Origin: Pseudomonadota bacterium | GTDB taxonomy: Bacteria; Pseudomonadota; Alphaproteobacteria; Rhizobiales; Hyphomicrobiaceae | Direction: 5' to 3' | Assembly (NCBI GenBank): GCA_023392135.1 | Contig: JAEVZQ010000162.1 | Span: 1 to 6,044 of the forward strand | DNA length: 6,044 bases | Shown: positions 1 through 6,009 of the stretch, one piece after another | Position numbering within the stretch: the stretch's first letter is position 1 | Layout: each line of letters starts with the position of its first letter | Notes under the pieces: generated by a model | Told to the model about the DNA's origin: nothing | Databases searched by the model: none | What the model saw: only the letters and a program-made list of their open reading frames with translations | Program-made: the position numbers and the translations under genes

Positions 1-758
1 TCGTCTCGCCAGGGCACGTATTCCCGCTGGTCGCGCGCGAAGGAGGTGGTCTCGTGCGCGCAGGGCATACGGAAGCCTCGATCGATCTTGCGCGCCTCGC
101 CGGGGTCTACCCGGCAGCCGTCATCTGCGAGATCATGAACGAGGATGGCACCATGGCGCGGATGCCGGATCTCGTGCCGTTCGCCCAGCGCCATGGCCTG
201 AAGATCGGAACCATCGAGGACCTGATCGCATTCCGCCTCCGCAACGATCGCATCATAAAGCCTGTTGCGCGTAGGCCGGTGGAGAGCGCGTTCGGCGGGG
301 CCTTCGAGCTCTACGTCTACGAAACCACGGTCGAGCCGGTGGAGCATCTCGCTCTGGTGAAGGGCGATCTGACGAAACCTGGGCCGGTGCTGGTGCGTGT
401 GCACGCAGTCAACATGCTGTCCGACATGCTAGGAATCGGAGCGAGTGCAGAAATGGCCGGCGACTCGCTGATTGCGCAGTCCATGCGCGCCATCGAGCAG
501 GAAGGCCGCGGCGTCCTGGTGCTCATCCGCGATCTCAGGCCGAAGTCCGTTTCCAACTGGATCGGGGAGCGCTCCGGTCTCGCCCCGCGAAAGGTGGAAG
601 GTGAGGAGCGCCGGCTCGTCGAGATCGGCGTCGGCTCGCAAATTCTGCGCGACCTCGGCGTCCGCGACATGGTGCTTCTTACGAACTCCCCGGCTTCGGT
701 CTATGTCGGCCTCGAGGGCTACGGACTGAAGATCGTCGAGCAGCGCAGGATCGGCTGA
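1..758 (+). CDS. ribB: 3,4-dihydroxy-2-butanone 4-phosphate synthase with degenerate GTP cyclohydrolase II-like C-terminal domain (RibBX type), 5' partial
   Basis: The reading frame is open from position 3 and runs off the left edge, so the N-terminal part is missing; 251 residues are visible. The GTG at 54 is an internal valine, because conserved sequence (PGHVFPL, then the run ending in GHTEA) lies on both sides of it. The first ~55 residues are the end of the DHBP synthase domain, which converts ribulose 5-phosphate to the four-carbon riboflavin precursor plus formate. The catalytic His of PGHVFPL and Glu of GHTEA are present, followed by LAGVYPAAVICEI and NEDGTMARMPDL. From about residue 95 the protein resembles GTP cyclohydrolase II (VKGDLTKPGPVLVRVH, EQEGRGVLVLIRD, GSQILRDLGVRDMVLLTNSP, LEGYGLKIVEQ). 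However, where active enzymes read HSECLTGD...RCDCG it has HAVNMLSD...ASAEMAGD, with no cysteine anywhere in the domain. It also ends soon after the VEQRRIG segment, without the usual tail. I infer an active DHBP synthase and an inactive cyclohydrolase half. It lies 6 nt upstream of ribH in the same operon. Confidence 0.93.
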   Translation, partial: VSPGHVFPLVAREGGGLVRAGHTEASIDLARLAGVYPAAVICEIMNEDGTMARMPDLVPFAQRHGLKIGTIEDLIAFRLRNDRIIKPVARRPVESAFGGAFELYVYETTVEPVEHLALVKGDLTKPGPVLVRVHAVNMLSDMLGIGASAEMAGDSLIAQSMRAIEQEGRGVLVLIRDLRPKSVSNWIGERSGLAPRKVEGEERRLVEIGVGSQILRDLGVRDMVLLTNSPASVYVGLEGYGLKIVEQRRIG

Positions 759-764
759 AGCATC

Positions 765-1289
765 ATGGTCGGACGGGGTTCACGCACGACGGTCACAACG
801 GCGGGAAGCGCCATGCCGGGTCGGGTTCGCAGCCGCGTACTCATCATCGAGGGCCGGTTCTACGACCACATCTGCGATGCGCTTCTGGAGGGCGCCATCG
901 CAGAGCTCGAAGCGGCCGGTGCAGCTTATGACAGGATCACCGTGCCAGGAGCGCTGGAGATCCCGCAGGTGCTCGCTCAGGCGGTCAGTACCGGCCTCAT
1001 CCCCGCGACGGCCCCAAGCTCCTGGTACAGCGGCGCAATTGCGCTCGGGTGCGTGATCCGGGGTGAGACGGCGCACTACGATATCGTCTGCAACAACGCG
1101 AACCACTGGCTGATGGACGTCGCCATCCGTCACAACGTGCCCATCGGCAACGGTATCCTGACCGTCGACACCGAAGCGCAGGCACTCGAGCGCGCCAAAG
1201 GCGGCCGGGACGGCAAGGGCGGCGATGCGGCGCGCGCCTGCCTGCGGCTCGTCGAGATCGCCCGGCAGTTTCAAGGCCAGGGCGCATGA
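765..1289 (+). CDS. ribH: 6,7-dimethyl-8-ribityllumazine synthase
   Basis: Cytoplasmic enzyme that condenses 5-amino-6-ribitylaminouracil with 3,4-dihydroxy-2-butanone 4-phosphate to form 6,7-dimethyl-8-ribityllumazine, the step before riboflavin synthase. The 174-residue product shows the family landmarks: aromatic substrate-stacking Phe32 in EGRFYD, VPGALEIP (60-67, Glu65), ALGCVIRGETAHYD with the presumed catalytic His104, PIGNGILTVDTEAQALERA with Arg143, and KGGDAA (151-156). The segment after the catalytic His reads IVCNNANHWLMDVA, whereas many homologues have a glycine- or serine-rich stretch there; this is an oddity rather than a lost catalytic residue. The start is uncertain. ATG 765 is 6 nt after the ribB stop, with no good Shine-Dalgarno. 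In-frame ATG 813 has GGGAAG just upstream and would give a 158-residue protein that begins close to the conserved core. The gene overlaps nusB by ATGA and is surely cotranscribed with it. Confidence 0.96.
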   Translation: MVGRGSRTTVTTAGSAMPGRVRSRVLIIEGRFYDHICDALLEGAIAELEAAGAAYDRITVPGALEIPQVLAQAVSTGLIPATAPSSWYSGAIALGCVIRGETAHYDIVCNNANHWLMDVAIRHNVPIGNGILTVDTEAQALERAKGGRDGKGGDAARACLRLVEIARQFQGQGA

Positions 1290-1780
1290 CATCCGAAGAG
1301 AAGACTGTGAAGCGGAATCCGCGCAGCGCGGCCCGCGTTGCCGCCGTGCAGGGCCTCTATCAGATGGACATGGCCCAGACCGACCTCAACGCGGTTATTG
1401 CAGAGTTTCAGGGCCTGCGCTTCCTGCAGGCCGAGCCGGGGGACGCGATCGTCGGCGCCGATCCGACTTTCTTCGCCGAGCTGCTGCGCGGCGTGGTCCG
1501 GCGCCAGCGCGATATCGACCCTCTCGTCAATCAGCAGCTGGCGGCGGGCTGGAACCTGGGCCGCGTCGATTCCATCCTGCGCGCCATCCTGCGGTCCGGC
1601 GTCTTTGAGCTTCTGGAACGGCCGGATGTTCCGGGTCGGGTCGTCATCAATGAATACATCGATATCGCCCACGCCTTCTTCTCTGAGGACGAGCCGAAGG
1701 TGGTGAATGGAGTTCTCGACAAGATTGCAAGGCGGCTGCGCCCCGCTGAGTTCGCAGACAGATCCCGCGGCAGCGGCTAA
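1286..1780 (+). CDS. nusB: Transcription antitermination factor NusB
   Basis: All-helical cytoplasmic protein that binds the boxA RNA element together with NusE (ribosomal protein S10) and supports processive rRNA transcription. The 164-residue product has the family signatures in order: an Arg-rich N-terminus with SAARVAAVQGLYQMD (about 14-28), WNLGRVDSILRAILRSGVFELL (89-110), VVINEYIDIAHAFFSEDEPKVVNGVLDKIARRLR (about 119-152). Length is normal for alphaproteobacterial NusB. The ATG at 1286 shares bases with the ribH stop (ATGA), so translation is probably coupled; no separate strong ribosome binding site is needed and none stands out. Linkage of ribH and nusB is common in bacteria, which supports both calls. 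The final ~15 residues after the conserved core are polar and probably disordered. I see no missing key segment. Confidence 0.97.
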   Translation: MTSEEKTVKRNPRSAARVAAVQGLYQMDMAQTDLNAVIAEFQGLRFLQAEPGDAIVGADPTFFAELLRGVVRRQRDIDPLVNQQLAAGWNLGRVDSILRAILRSGVFELLERPDVPGRVVINEYIDIAHAFFSEDEPKVVNGVLDKIARRLRPAEFADRSRGSG

Positions 1781-1798
1781 TTTCAGTCATACAAGACA

Positions 1799-1886
1799 TC
1801 ATCCCGGGCCTTGTGCCCGGGAACCAGCTAACCACGAGCGACGGAGTAAGACGCCAATTTGATCCCGGTGACGAGCACCGGGACGA
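1799..1886. repeat. Pair of inverted REP-like palindromic units between nusB and thiL
   Basis: Two 28-nt units face each other across a 32-nt spacer. Unit A is at 1799-1826, with stem 1802-1809 / 1815-1822 (8 bp) and a 5-nt loop. Unit B, read on the minus strand, is at 1886-1859, with stem 1863-1870 / 1876-1883 (8 bp) and a 5-nt loop. Aligned head to head they match at 20 of 28 positions by my count. Four of the eight differences fall in the stem, at two base pairs, and all are compensatory: G-C and C-G in A become T-A and G-C in B. This means the hairpin has been kept while the sequence drifted. The arrangement resembles bacterial interspersed mosaic (REP-pair) elements. CCCGGG-cored palindromes of this style are, from memory, frequent in Hyphomicrobiales intergenic DNA. 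No U-tract follows either hairpin, so they are not classic intrinsic terminators. If transcribed, the RNA could influence 3'-end stability of the nusB transcript. Confidence 0.75.
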
Positions 1887-1935
1887 CAGATTGAGCCAAG
1901 CAGCAGGAGCGCTACTTTCCGCTAACGGGCAGGCC

Positions 1936-1941
1936 AGGAAG
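1936..1941 (+). promoter_or_regulatory. Ribosome binding site of thiL
   Basis: AGGAAG lies just upstream of the thiL ATG at 1944. The spacing is short (2 nt from the last G, 4 nt from AGGA), which is tighter than optimal. No other in-frame start near the conserved N-terminal segment (ALIRGYFAPLA) is better placed, so the ATG at 1944 is kept. Confidence 0.5.
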
Positions 1942-1943
1942 CA

Positions 1944-2933
1944 ATGTCTGATGAAGACGGCATAGCGGGCGAGGACGCGCTCATCCGCGGCTACTTCGCG
2001 CCGCTGGCGGCCGGCTTTTCCGGTGCGTTCGGGCTCGACGAGGATTGCGCCGCACTCACGCCCGAGCCGGGGCACGACCTCGTTCTTAAGACCGACGCGA
2101 TCGCCGAGGGCGTCCATTTCCGTCCCGAGGATCAGCCCGAAGACATCGCCTGGAAGGCCTTGGCAGTAAACGTATCGGACCTTGCGGGCAAAGCTGCGCG
2201 GCCGGTCGGGTATCTGCTCTCGCTCGCCTTCCCCAGCATGCCCGATCGAAGCTGGCTGGAGCGGTTCAGCGGCGGGTTGAGCACCGCCCAGGAGCATTTC
2301 GGCCTCGTGCTGATGGGCGGGGATACGGACCGGCGGCCGAACGCGCCCTTGTCCGTGACCATAATGGCGATCGGCAGCGTGCCCAGCGGCCGAATGGTCC
2401 GGCGCGGCACGGCTAAAGCCGGCGATCTCGTGTATGTGTCCGGCACGCTCGGCGACTCGGCGATCGGGCTGCGAGTTCCTGACCAGATTGCAGCTGCGGA
2501 CAAGGCTTATCTCGAGAAGCGATATCTTCGGCCGGCGCCCCGCCTCGCGCTGCGAGACGCCCTCCTCGGCTATGCGAACGCGGCAATGGACATCTCCGAC
2601 GGTCTGGTGAAGGACCTCGGACGCCTGTGCCGCGCCTCGGGGCTCGCAGCCGAGATCCACGCCGAAGCGGTCCCCCTCTCCGAAGCCGCCCGGCGTGCCA
2701 TCGATTTGCAGGCGGAACTGCGGCTTTTCCCGCTGGCTGGCGGTGATGACTACGAGATCCTGACCTCGATCTCCCCTGATCGTGCCCTGGCTTTCGAGAC
2801 CAGCGCCAATGCGGCCGGTGTACGGGTCACCCGGATCGGCTCGCTCCAGCAGGGCAGCGGGATTCGCGTCCTCGGACCTGATGGACAGCCGATCGCGCTC
2901 CCCCGGTCAGGGTACGACCACTTCCAGCGGTGA
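1944..2933 (+). CDS. thiL: Thiamine-monophosphate kinase
   Basis: Cytoplasmic kinase that phosphorylates thiamine monophosphate with ATP to give thiamine diphosphate, the last step of cofactor synthesis. The 329-residue product is full length for the family, which shares the PurM/SelD-type ATP-binding fold. Landmarks in order: ALIRGYFAPLA (12-22), the acidic metal-binding LDEDCAAL (31-38), KTDAIAEGVHF (49-59), ALAVNVSDLAGKAARP (72-87), GGDTDR (125-130), GTLGDSAIGL (167-176), KRYLRPAPR (182-190), AMDISDGLVKDLG (214-226), AGGDDYEIL (265-273) and the C-terminal GYDHF (323-327). In the first acidic motif a Glu (33) stands where many members have the first of two Asp residues; the following Asp34 is kept, so activity is expected. 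It starts 163 nt after nusB, across a repeat pair. I see no thiamine-diphosphate riboswitch in that gap. Transcription could come by read-through from the rib-nusB operon or from an unrecognised promoter. Confidence 0.96.
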   Translation: MSDEDGIAGEDALIRGYFAPLAAGFSGAFGLDEDCAALTPEPGHDLVLKTDAIAEGVHFRPEDQPEDIAWKALAVNVSDLAGKAARPVGYLLSLAFPSMPDRSWLERFSGGLSTAQEHFGLVLMGGDTDRRPNAPLSVTIMAIGSVPSGRMVRRGTAKAGDLVYVSGTLGDSAIGLRVPDQIAAADKAYLEKRYLRPAPRLALRDALLGYANAAMDISDGLVKDLGRLCRASGLAAEIHAEAVPLSEAARRAIDLQAELRLFPLAGGDDYEILTSISPDRALAFETSANAAGVRVTRIGSLQQGSGIRVLGPDGQPIALPRSGYDHFQR

Positions 2934-2948
2934 TCCTTCTGCAACAGT

Positions 2949-2977
2949 GGTGCGCTGCGGCGGCACCAGGCCGCACC
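2949..2977 (+). other. GC-rich stem-loop after thiL, no U-tract
   Basis: The sequence can fold as GGTGCG (2949-2954) with CGCACC (2972-2977), or alternatively as TGCGGC (2956-2961) with GCCGCA (2970-2975). Both pairings are perfect and mutually exclusive because they share bases. No run of T follows, so this is not a standard intrinsic terminator. It may simply reflect GC richness or may mark the 3' end of the thiL message. Confidence 0.3.
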
Positions 2978-3089
2978 GTACAGCCTCGCCTGTAGCCAAA
3001 GTAGCGTTGTGTTCATGTTGCAACGGCAGAGCAGTTTTGGCATGGTCCGCCCGCACGAATCTCGCACCACTCTCTCTCCAAGGGGGGCC

Positions 3090-3164
3090 ATGCTCGGCGA
3101 CGGCAGATCGGCTGCGCCAGCGTTGCCGCGAACAGACTTCGGCACGAAGGAAACAATCTCATGA
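3090..3164 (+). CDS. Possible short leader ORF overlapping the hppA start
   Basis: ATG 3090 is preceded by a purine run, AAGGGGGG at 3080-3087, that could serve as a Shine-Dalgarno. It opens a 24-codon frame ([24 protein letters not shown]) that ends in a TGA overlapping the hppA start codon as ATGA (3161-3164). The same frame could also begin at ATG 3042, giving 40 residues, but with a weak ribosome binding site. I recognise no homologue. The composition (Ala, Pro, Arg, Gly) is what chance translation of GC-rich DNA gives. The only support is the geometry, with termination exactly at the hppA start, as in translationally coupled leaders. hppA has its own good ribosome binding site inside this frame, so coupling is not required. 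Treat this as a hypothesis. Confidence 0.2.
   Translation: MLGDGRSAAPALPRTDFGTKETIS
3147..3151 (+). promoter_or_regulatory. Ribosome binding site of hppA
   Basis: AAGGA, within GAAGGAAA, lies 9 nt upstream of ATG 3161. This is good spacing and fixes the start, giving an N-terminus ([21 protein letters not shown]) that begins directly with the first membrane helix, as is typical of the family. Confidence 0.75.
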
Positions 3165-5332
3165 ATCTAGCGCTTTGGGTGATCATCGCCGCTGGGCTGG
3201 TCTCGATCATCTACGCAGTATTTACTATTCAGTCGCTGATGCGGGCCGACCCCGGCAATCAGAAGATGCAGGAGATTGCCGGCGCGATCCGTGAAGGCGC
3301 CAGTGCATATCTCAACCGGCAGTACACCACCATTGCCATTGCGGGGGTCGCGATTTTCGTCCTCGCCCTGGTGCTCCTCGGCGTGTGGACCGCGATTGGC
3401 TTCGCCGTCGGCGCGATCCTTTCAGGCGCGGCCGGCTACATCGGGATGAACGTGTCGGTGCGCGCCAACGTGCGCACGGCGCAGGCTGCGACGGTGTCGC
3501 TGGCCAATGGCCTCGACATTGCGTTCAAGTCCGGCGCAGTGACGGGTATGCTCGTTGCCGGCCTGGCGCTGCTCGGCGTGTCCGTCTACTACACCTTCCT
3601 GGTGGTGGGCCTCGGCTTCAACACCGCCGACCGCGTGGTGGTGGACTCGCTCGTTGCTCTCGGCTTCGGCGCCTCGCTGATCTCGATCTTCGCCCGACTC
3701 GGCGGCGGCATCTTCACCAAGGGTGCGGACGTCGGCGGCGACCTCGTCGGCAAGGTGGAAGCCGGCATCCCGGAGGACGACCCGCGCAACCCGGCCACCA
3801 TTGCGGACAACGTCGGCGATAACGTCGGTGACTGCGCCGGCATGGCAGCCGACCTGTTCGAGACCTACGCGGTGACCGTGGTCGCCACCATGGTTCTGGC
3901 CGCCATCTTCTTCCTCGGCCAGCCGAACCTGACCAACCTGATGGTCTATCCGCTGGCTATCGGCGCCGCCTGCCTGATCACCTCGATCGTGGGCACTTAC
4001 TTCGTGAAGCTCGGCGCCAACAACTCGATCATGGGTGCGCTCTATCGCGGCTTTATCGCCTCGGCCGTGCTGTCGATCGGCGGCCTCTTCGTCGCGACGC
4101 AATACGTGCTCGGCACGTGGGGCGATGTCGGGACGGCGGCCGGCCAGATCATCAGCGGCACGGACCTGTTCATCTGCGGCCTCGTTGGGCTTGCAGTTAC
4201 AGGTCTGATCGTCTGGATTACCGAGTATTACACCGGCATCGGCTACCGGCCAGTGCGCTCGATCTCGCAGGCCTCCGTGACCGGACACGGCACCAACGTG
4301 ATCCAGGGCCTCGCGATCTCTCTCGAATCGACTGCCCTGCCGACGCTGGTTATCGTCGCCGGCATCATCATCACCTATAACCTCGCCGGCCTGTTTGGCA
4401 CCGCGATCGCAACGACGACGATGCTTGGCCTCGCCGGCATGGTGGTGGCACTCGACGCGTTCGGCCCGGTGACGGACAACGCCGGCGGCATCGCCGAGAT
4501 GGCGGGCCTGCCCAAAGAGGTGCGCCGCTCGACGGACGCCCTCGACGCGGTCGGCAACACGACCAAGGCCGTCACGAAGGGTTATGCCATCGGCTCGGCC
4601 GGCCTCGGCGCGCTGGTGCTGTTTGCAGCCTACAGCTACGACCTGCAGTACTTCATCTCGGAGGCCAACAAGGCTGGCTCCACCGCCTATCAGTACTTCC
4701 AGGGCGTGCAGCCGGACTTCCAGCTCTCGAACCCGTACGTCGTGGTCGGCTTGCTGATCGGCGGTCTGATTCCGTTCCTGTTCAGCGGCATCGCCATGAC
4801 GGCCGTCGGCCGCGCAGGTGGCGCCATCGTGCTGGAAGTTCGTCGACAGTTCCGCGAGAAGCCCGGCATCATGAAGGGCACAGAGCGGCCTGACTATGCC
4901 GCGGCCGTCGACCTGCTGACGCGGGCCGCCATCAAGGAGATGGTGATCCCGTCGCTGCTGCCAGTCCTCTCGCCGATCGTGCTGTTCCTCGTCATCTACT
5001 TCGTCGCTGGTGGTGGTGCGGTCGGCAAGAGCGCAGCGTTCTCGGCGGTCGGCGCCATGCTGCTCGGCGTCATCGTCACCGGCCTGTTCGTGGCCATTTC
5101 GATGACCTCGGGTGGCGGCGCCTGGGACAACGCCAAGAAGTCCTTCGAGGACGGCTTCATCGACAAGGACGGCGTGAAGCACATCAAGGGCTCCGATGCG
5201 CACAAGGCCTCGGTCACCGGCGACACGGTCGGCGATCCCTACAAGGACACGGCCGGCCCGGCGGTGAACCCGCTCATCAAGATCACCAACATCGTGGCGC
5301 TGCTGCTGTTGGCTGTACTGGCGCATTACTAA
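3161..5332 (+). CDS. hppA: K+-independent H+-translocating membrane pyrophosphatase
   Basis: Integral inner-membrane enzyme that hydrolyses pyrophosphate to two phosphates and uses the energy to pump protons out of the cytoplasm. The product is 723 residues, close to bacterial family size, with roughly 16 hydrophobic membrane segments starting at residue 3. Active-site motifs are intact: [13 protein letters not shown] (188-200), the acidic [29 protein letters not shown] (206-234), [10 protein letters not shown] (651-660) and [14 protein letters not shown] (687-700). The subclass is read from [13 protein letters not shown]. Lys469 and Thr472 are the residues typical of K+-independent enzymes, where K+-dependent ones carry Ala and a small residue, so a proton pump without potassium requirement is expected. 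The usual DVGADLVGKVE appears here as [11 protein letters not shown], a mild variant. Strong Shine-Dalgarno and terminator flank the gene. The 227-nt leader suggests its own promoter, but I could not identify -35/-10 boxes with confidence. Function in PPi energy recovery is established for the family; its role in this organism is inferred. Confidence 0.98.
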   Translation: MNLALWVIIAAGLVSIIYAVFTIQSLMRADPGNQKMQEIAGAIREGASAYLNRQYTTIAIAGVAIFVLALVLLGVWTAIGFAVGAILSGAAGYIGMNVSVRANVRTAQAATVSLANGLDIAFKSGAVTGMLVAGLALLGVSVYYTFLVVGLGFNTADRVVVDSLVALGFGASLISIFARLGGGIFTKGADVGGDLVGKVEAGIPEDDPRNPATIADNVGDNVGDCAGMAADLFETYAVTVVATMVLAAIFFLGQPNLTNLMVYPLAIGAACLITSIVGTYFVKLGANNSIMGALYRGFIASAVLSIGGLFVATQYVLGTWGDVGTAAGQIISGTDLFICGLVGLAVTGLIVWITEYYTGIGYRPVRSISQASVTGHGTNVIQGLAISLESTALPTLVIVAGIIITYNLAGLFGTAIATTTMLGLAGMVVALDAFGPVTDNAGGIAEMAGLPKEVRRSTDALDAVGNTTKAVTKGYAIGSAGLGALVLFAAYSYDLQYFISEANKAGSTAYQYFQGVQPDFQLSNPYVVVGLLIGGLIPFLFSGIAMTAVGRAGGAIVLEVRRQFREKPGIMKGTERPDYAAAVDLLTRAAIKEMVIPSLLPVLSPIVLFLVIYFVAGGGAVGKSAAFSAVGAMLLGVIVTGLFVAISMTSGGGAWDNAKKSFEDGFIDKDGVKHIKGSDAHKASVTGDTVGDPYKDTAGPAVNPLIKITNIVALLLLAVLAHY

Positions 5333-5355
5333 GGCAAAGCGCCAGATCAGAAATG

Positions 5356-5386
5356 GAAAAGGCCCCACCGCGGGGCCTTTTCTTTT
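5356..5386 (+). terminator. Intrinsic terminator of hppA, possibly bidirectional
   Basis: An 11-bp perfect stem (5356-5366 with 5372-5382: GAAAAGGCCCC / GGGGCCTTTTC) with a 5-nt loop is followed by TTTT at 5383-5386, starting 23 nt after the hppA stop. On the minus strand the same stem ends in four U residues of its own (within CCTTTTCC), so it could also stop transcription coming from bamE, which converges on it. Confidence 0.92.
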
Positions 5387-5538
5387 GTAATGATAGCTTG
5401 GGCCGAAAGAGAGCCGCCGGGAGCAAGATCATGCCCGGATCCAGGTCGTGGGTGACTGCTCCGGATCGGCAGGGGAATCGAACCGTCGAGGACTGCCGCG
5501 CAGCCCGAGGTGTTCAGGCCGTCAGGAAAGCTCCCGAC
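5387..5538. other. Convergent intergenic stretch with two tandem hairpins
   Basis: No gene is supported here. It contains two stem-loops in a row. The first pairs 5417-5425 with 5457-5464: 8 bp with one bulged G, arms CCGG(G)AGCA and TGCTCCGG. Its loop includes a half-site-like stretch ATGCCCGGATCC. The second pairs CGGCAG (5467-5472) with CTGCCG (5493-5498) and has an inner TCGA/TCGA stem (5478-5481 with 5486-5489) separated by a purine-rich internal loop. The minus-strand bamE transcript would cross both before reaching the hppA terminator. Neither has a U-tract, so they may protect the bamE 3' end or be decayed repeat DNA. Confidence 0.4.
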
Positions 5539-6009
5539 TCAGCTTCCGAAGATGTTGGTGCGCTTGCCCAGGTTGCGGAAGATCTGCTTGAACAGGCCAT
5601 CCTCGTACGAGTTGGCCGTCGGCGTGGTGCGGCTGATGAAGTCGAACACCTTGCCATCCTTCATGCCGTACTCGGCGACCCTCTCGACCGTACCCGCGCG
5701 CGTGAAGTAGACGGCGACGACGCGCCGGTCCACCTCCTCAGGCGCCATGAAGGCCACCTGCTTGGTCGTGCTCGAGATGTAGTAGAAGGCGTCGCCGGTC
5801 CCTACGGAGCTCGTCGCCGTCGGCGTGCCGAGCGCCATGCGGATCTGCTCCTGCGTCATGCCCGGCTGGACCTGCTGCAGCTCCGATGGCTGGAAGTGGT
5901 GCCCGTGCTTCGTGACGATGGCTGCGGAACTGCACGCCGCAAGGCCCCCGGCCAGCAAAACCGCGCCGGCAAGCCGCGTGCCGCGACGTGCCGCCTCACG
6001 CAGCCGCAC
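5539..6009 (-). CDS. bamE: Outer membrane protein assembly factor BamE (SmpA/OmlA family lipoprotein)
   Basis: Small lipoprotein component of the BAM complex, which inserts beta-barrel proteins into the outer membrane from the periplasmic side. The 156-residue product starts with an Arg-rich stretch and a hydrophobic signal segment ending in the lipobox LAAC. Cys26 would be lipidated, and Ser27 at +2 fits sorting to the outer membrane. The SmpA/OmlA fold follows: ELQQVQPGMTQEQIRMALGTPT (43-64), GDAFYYISSTTKQVAFMAPEEVDRRVVAVYFTRAGTVERVAEYGMKDGKVFDFISRTTPT (about 72-131). A C-terminal tail, EDGLFKQIFRNLGKRTNIFGS, of a type I associate with alphaproteobacterial members completes it. The start is a GTG at 6009 with no evident Shine-Dalgarno. 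The frame stays open upstream to the window edge without an in-frame ATG, so a start beyond 6044 cannot be excluded. The gene converges on hppA and is probably transcribed on its own from a promoter outside the window. Confidence 0.92.
   Translation of the reverse strand: MRLREAARRGTRLAGAVLLAGGLAACSSAAIVTKHGHHFQPSELQQVQPGMTQEQIRMALGTPTATSSVGTGDAFYYISSTTKQVAFMAPEEVDRRVVAVYFTRAGTVERVAEYGMKDGKVFDFISRTTPTANSYEDGLFKQIFRNLGKRTNIFGS

Noticed and set aside
780..1292. A 170-codon minus-strand frame opposite ribH
   Set aside because: Antisense shadow of ribH, with low-complexity Arg/Ala/Asp-rich translation and no ribosome binding site or neighbour that would support it.
1781..1943. Thiamine-diphosphate riboswitch upstream of thiL
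   Set aside because: The conserved CTGAGA-type segments are absent, and the structure in the gap is fully explained by the two palindromic repeat units.
1647..2660. A 337-codon open frame on the minus strand across the end of nusB, the gap and thiL
   Set aside because: It covers two certain genes in antisense, shows no family motif, and its open state follows from the codon bias of the sense genes and the lack of stops in the repeat.
3017..3046. Possible sigma-70 promoter with TTGCAA as -35 box upstream of hppA
   Set aside because: The hexamer 17 nt further on (CATGGT) does not resemble a -10 box, so the support is no better than chance.
3034..3056. Possible sigma-54 promoter (TTGGCATGGTCCGC) upstream of hppA
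   Set aside because: The GG of the -24 element is not followed by GC at the required 10-nt distance, so the spacing rule fails.
3422..5368. A 648-codon open frame on the minus strand opposite hppA
   Set aside because: Its translation is dominated by His, Arg, Asp, Gly, Ala and Val with no recognisable domain. It is the expected antisense shadow of a GC-rich gene with strong third-position bias, and hppA itself is certain.
5467..5500. A tRNA-like T-loop (GGTTCGATTCC on the minus strand)
   Set aside because: The flanking bases do not form a five-pair T stem (two mismatches and a wobble), and no acceptor stem, CCA or anticodon arm can be placed around it. It is better explained as part of a short hairpin.
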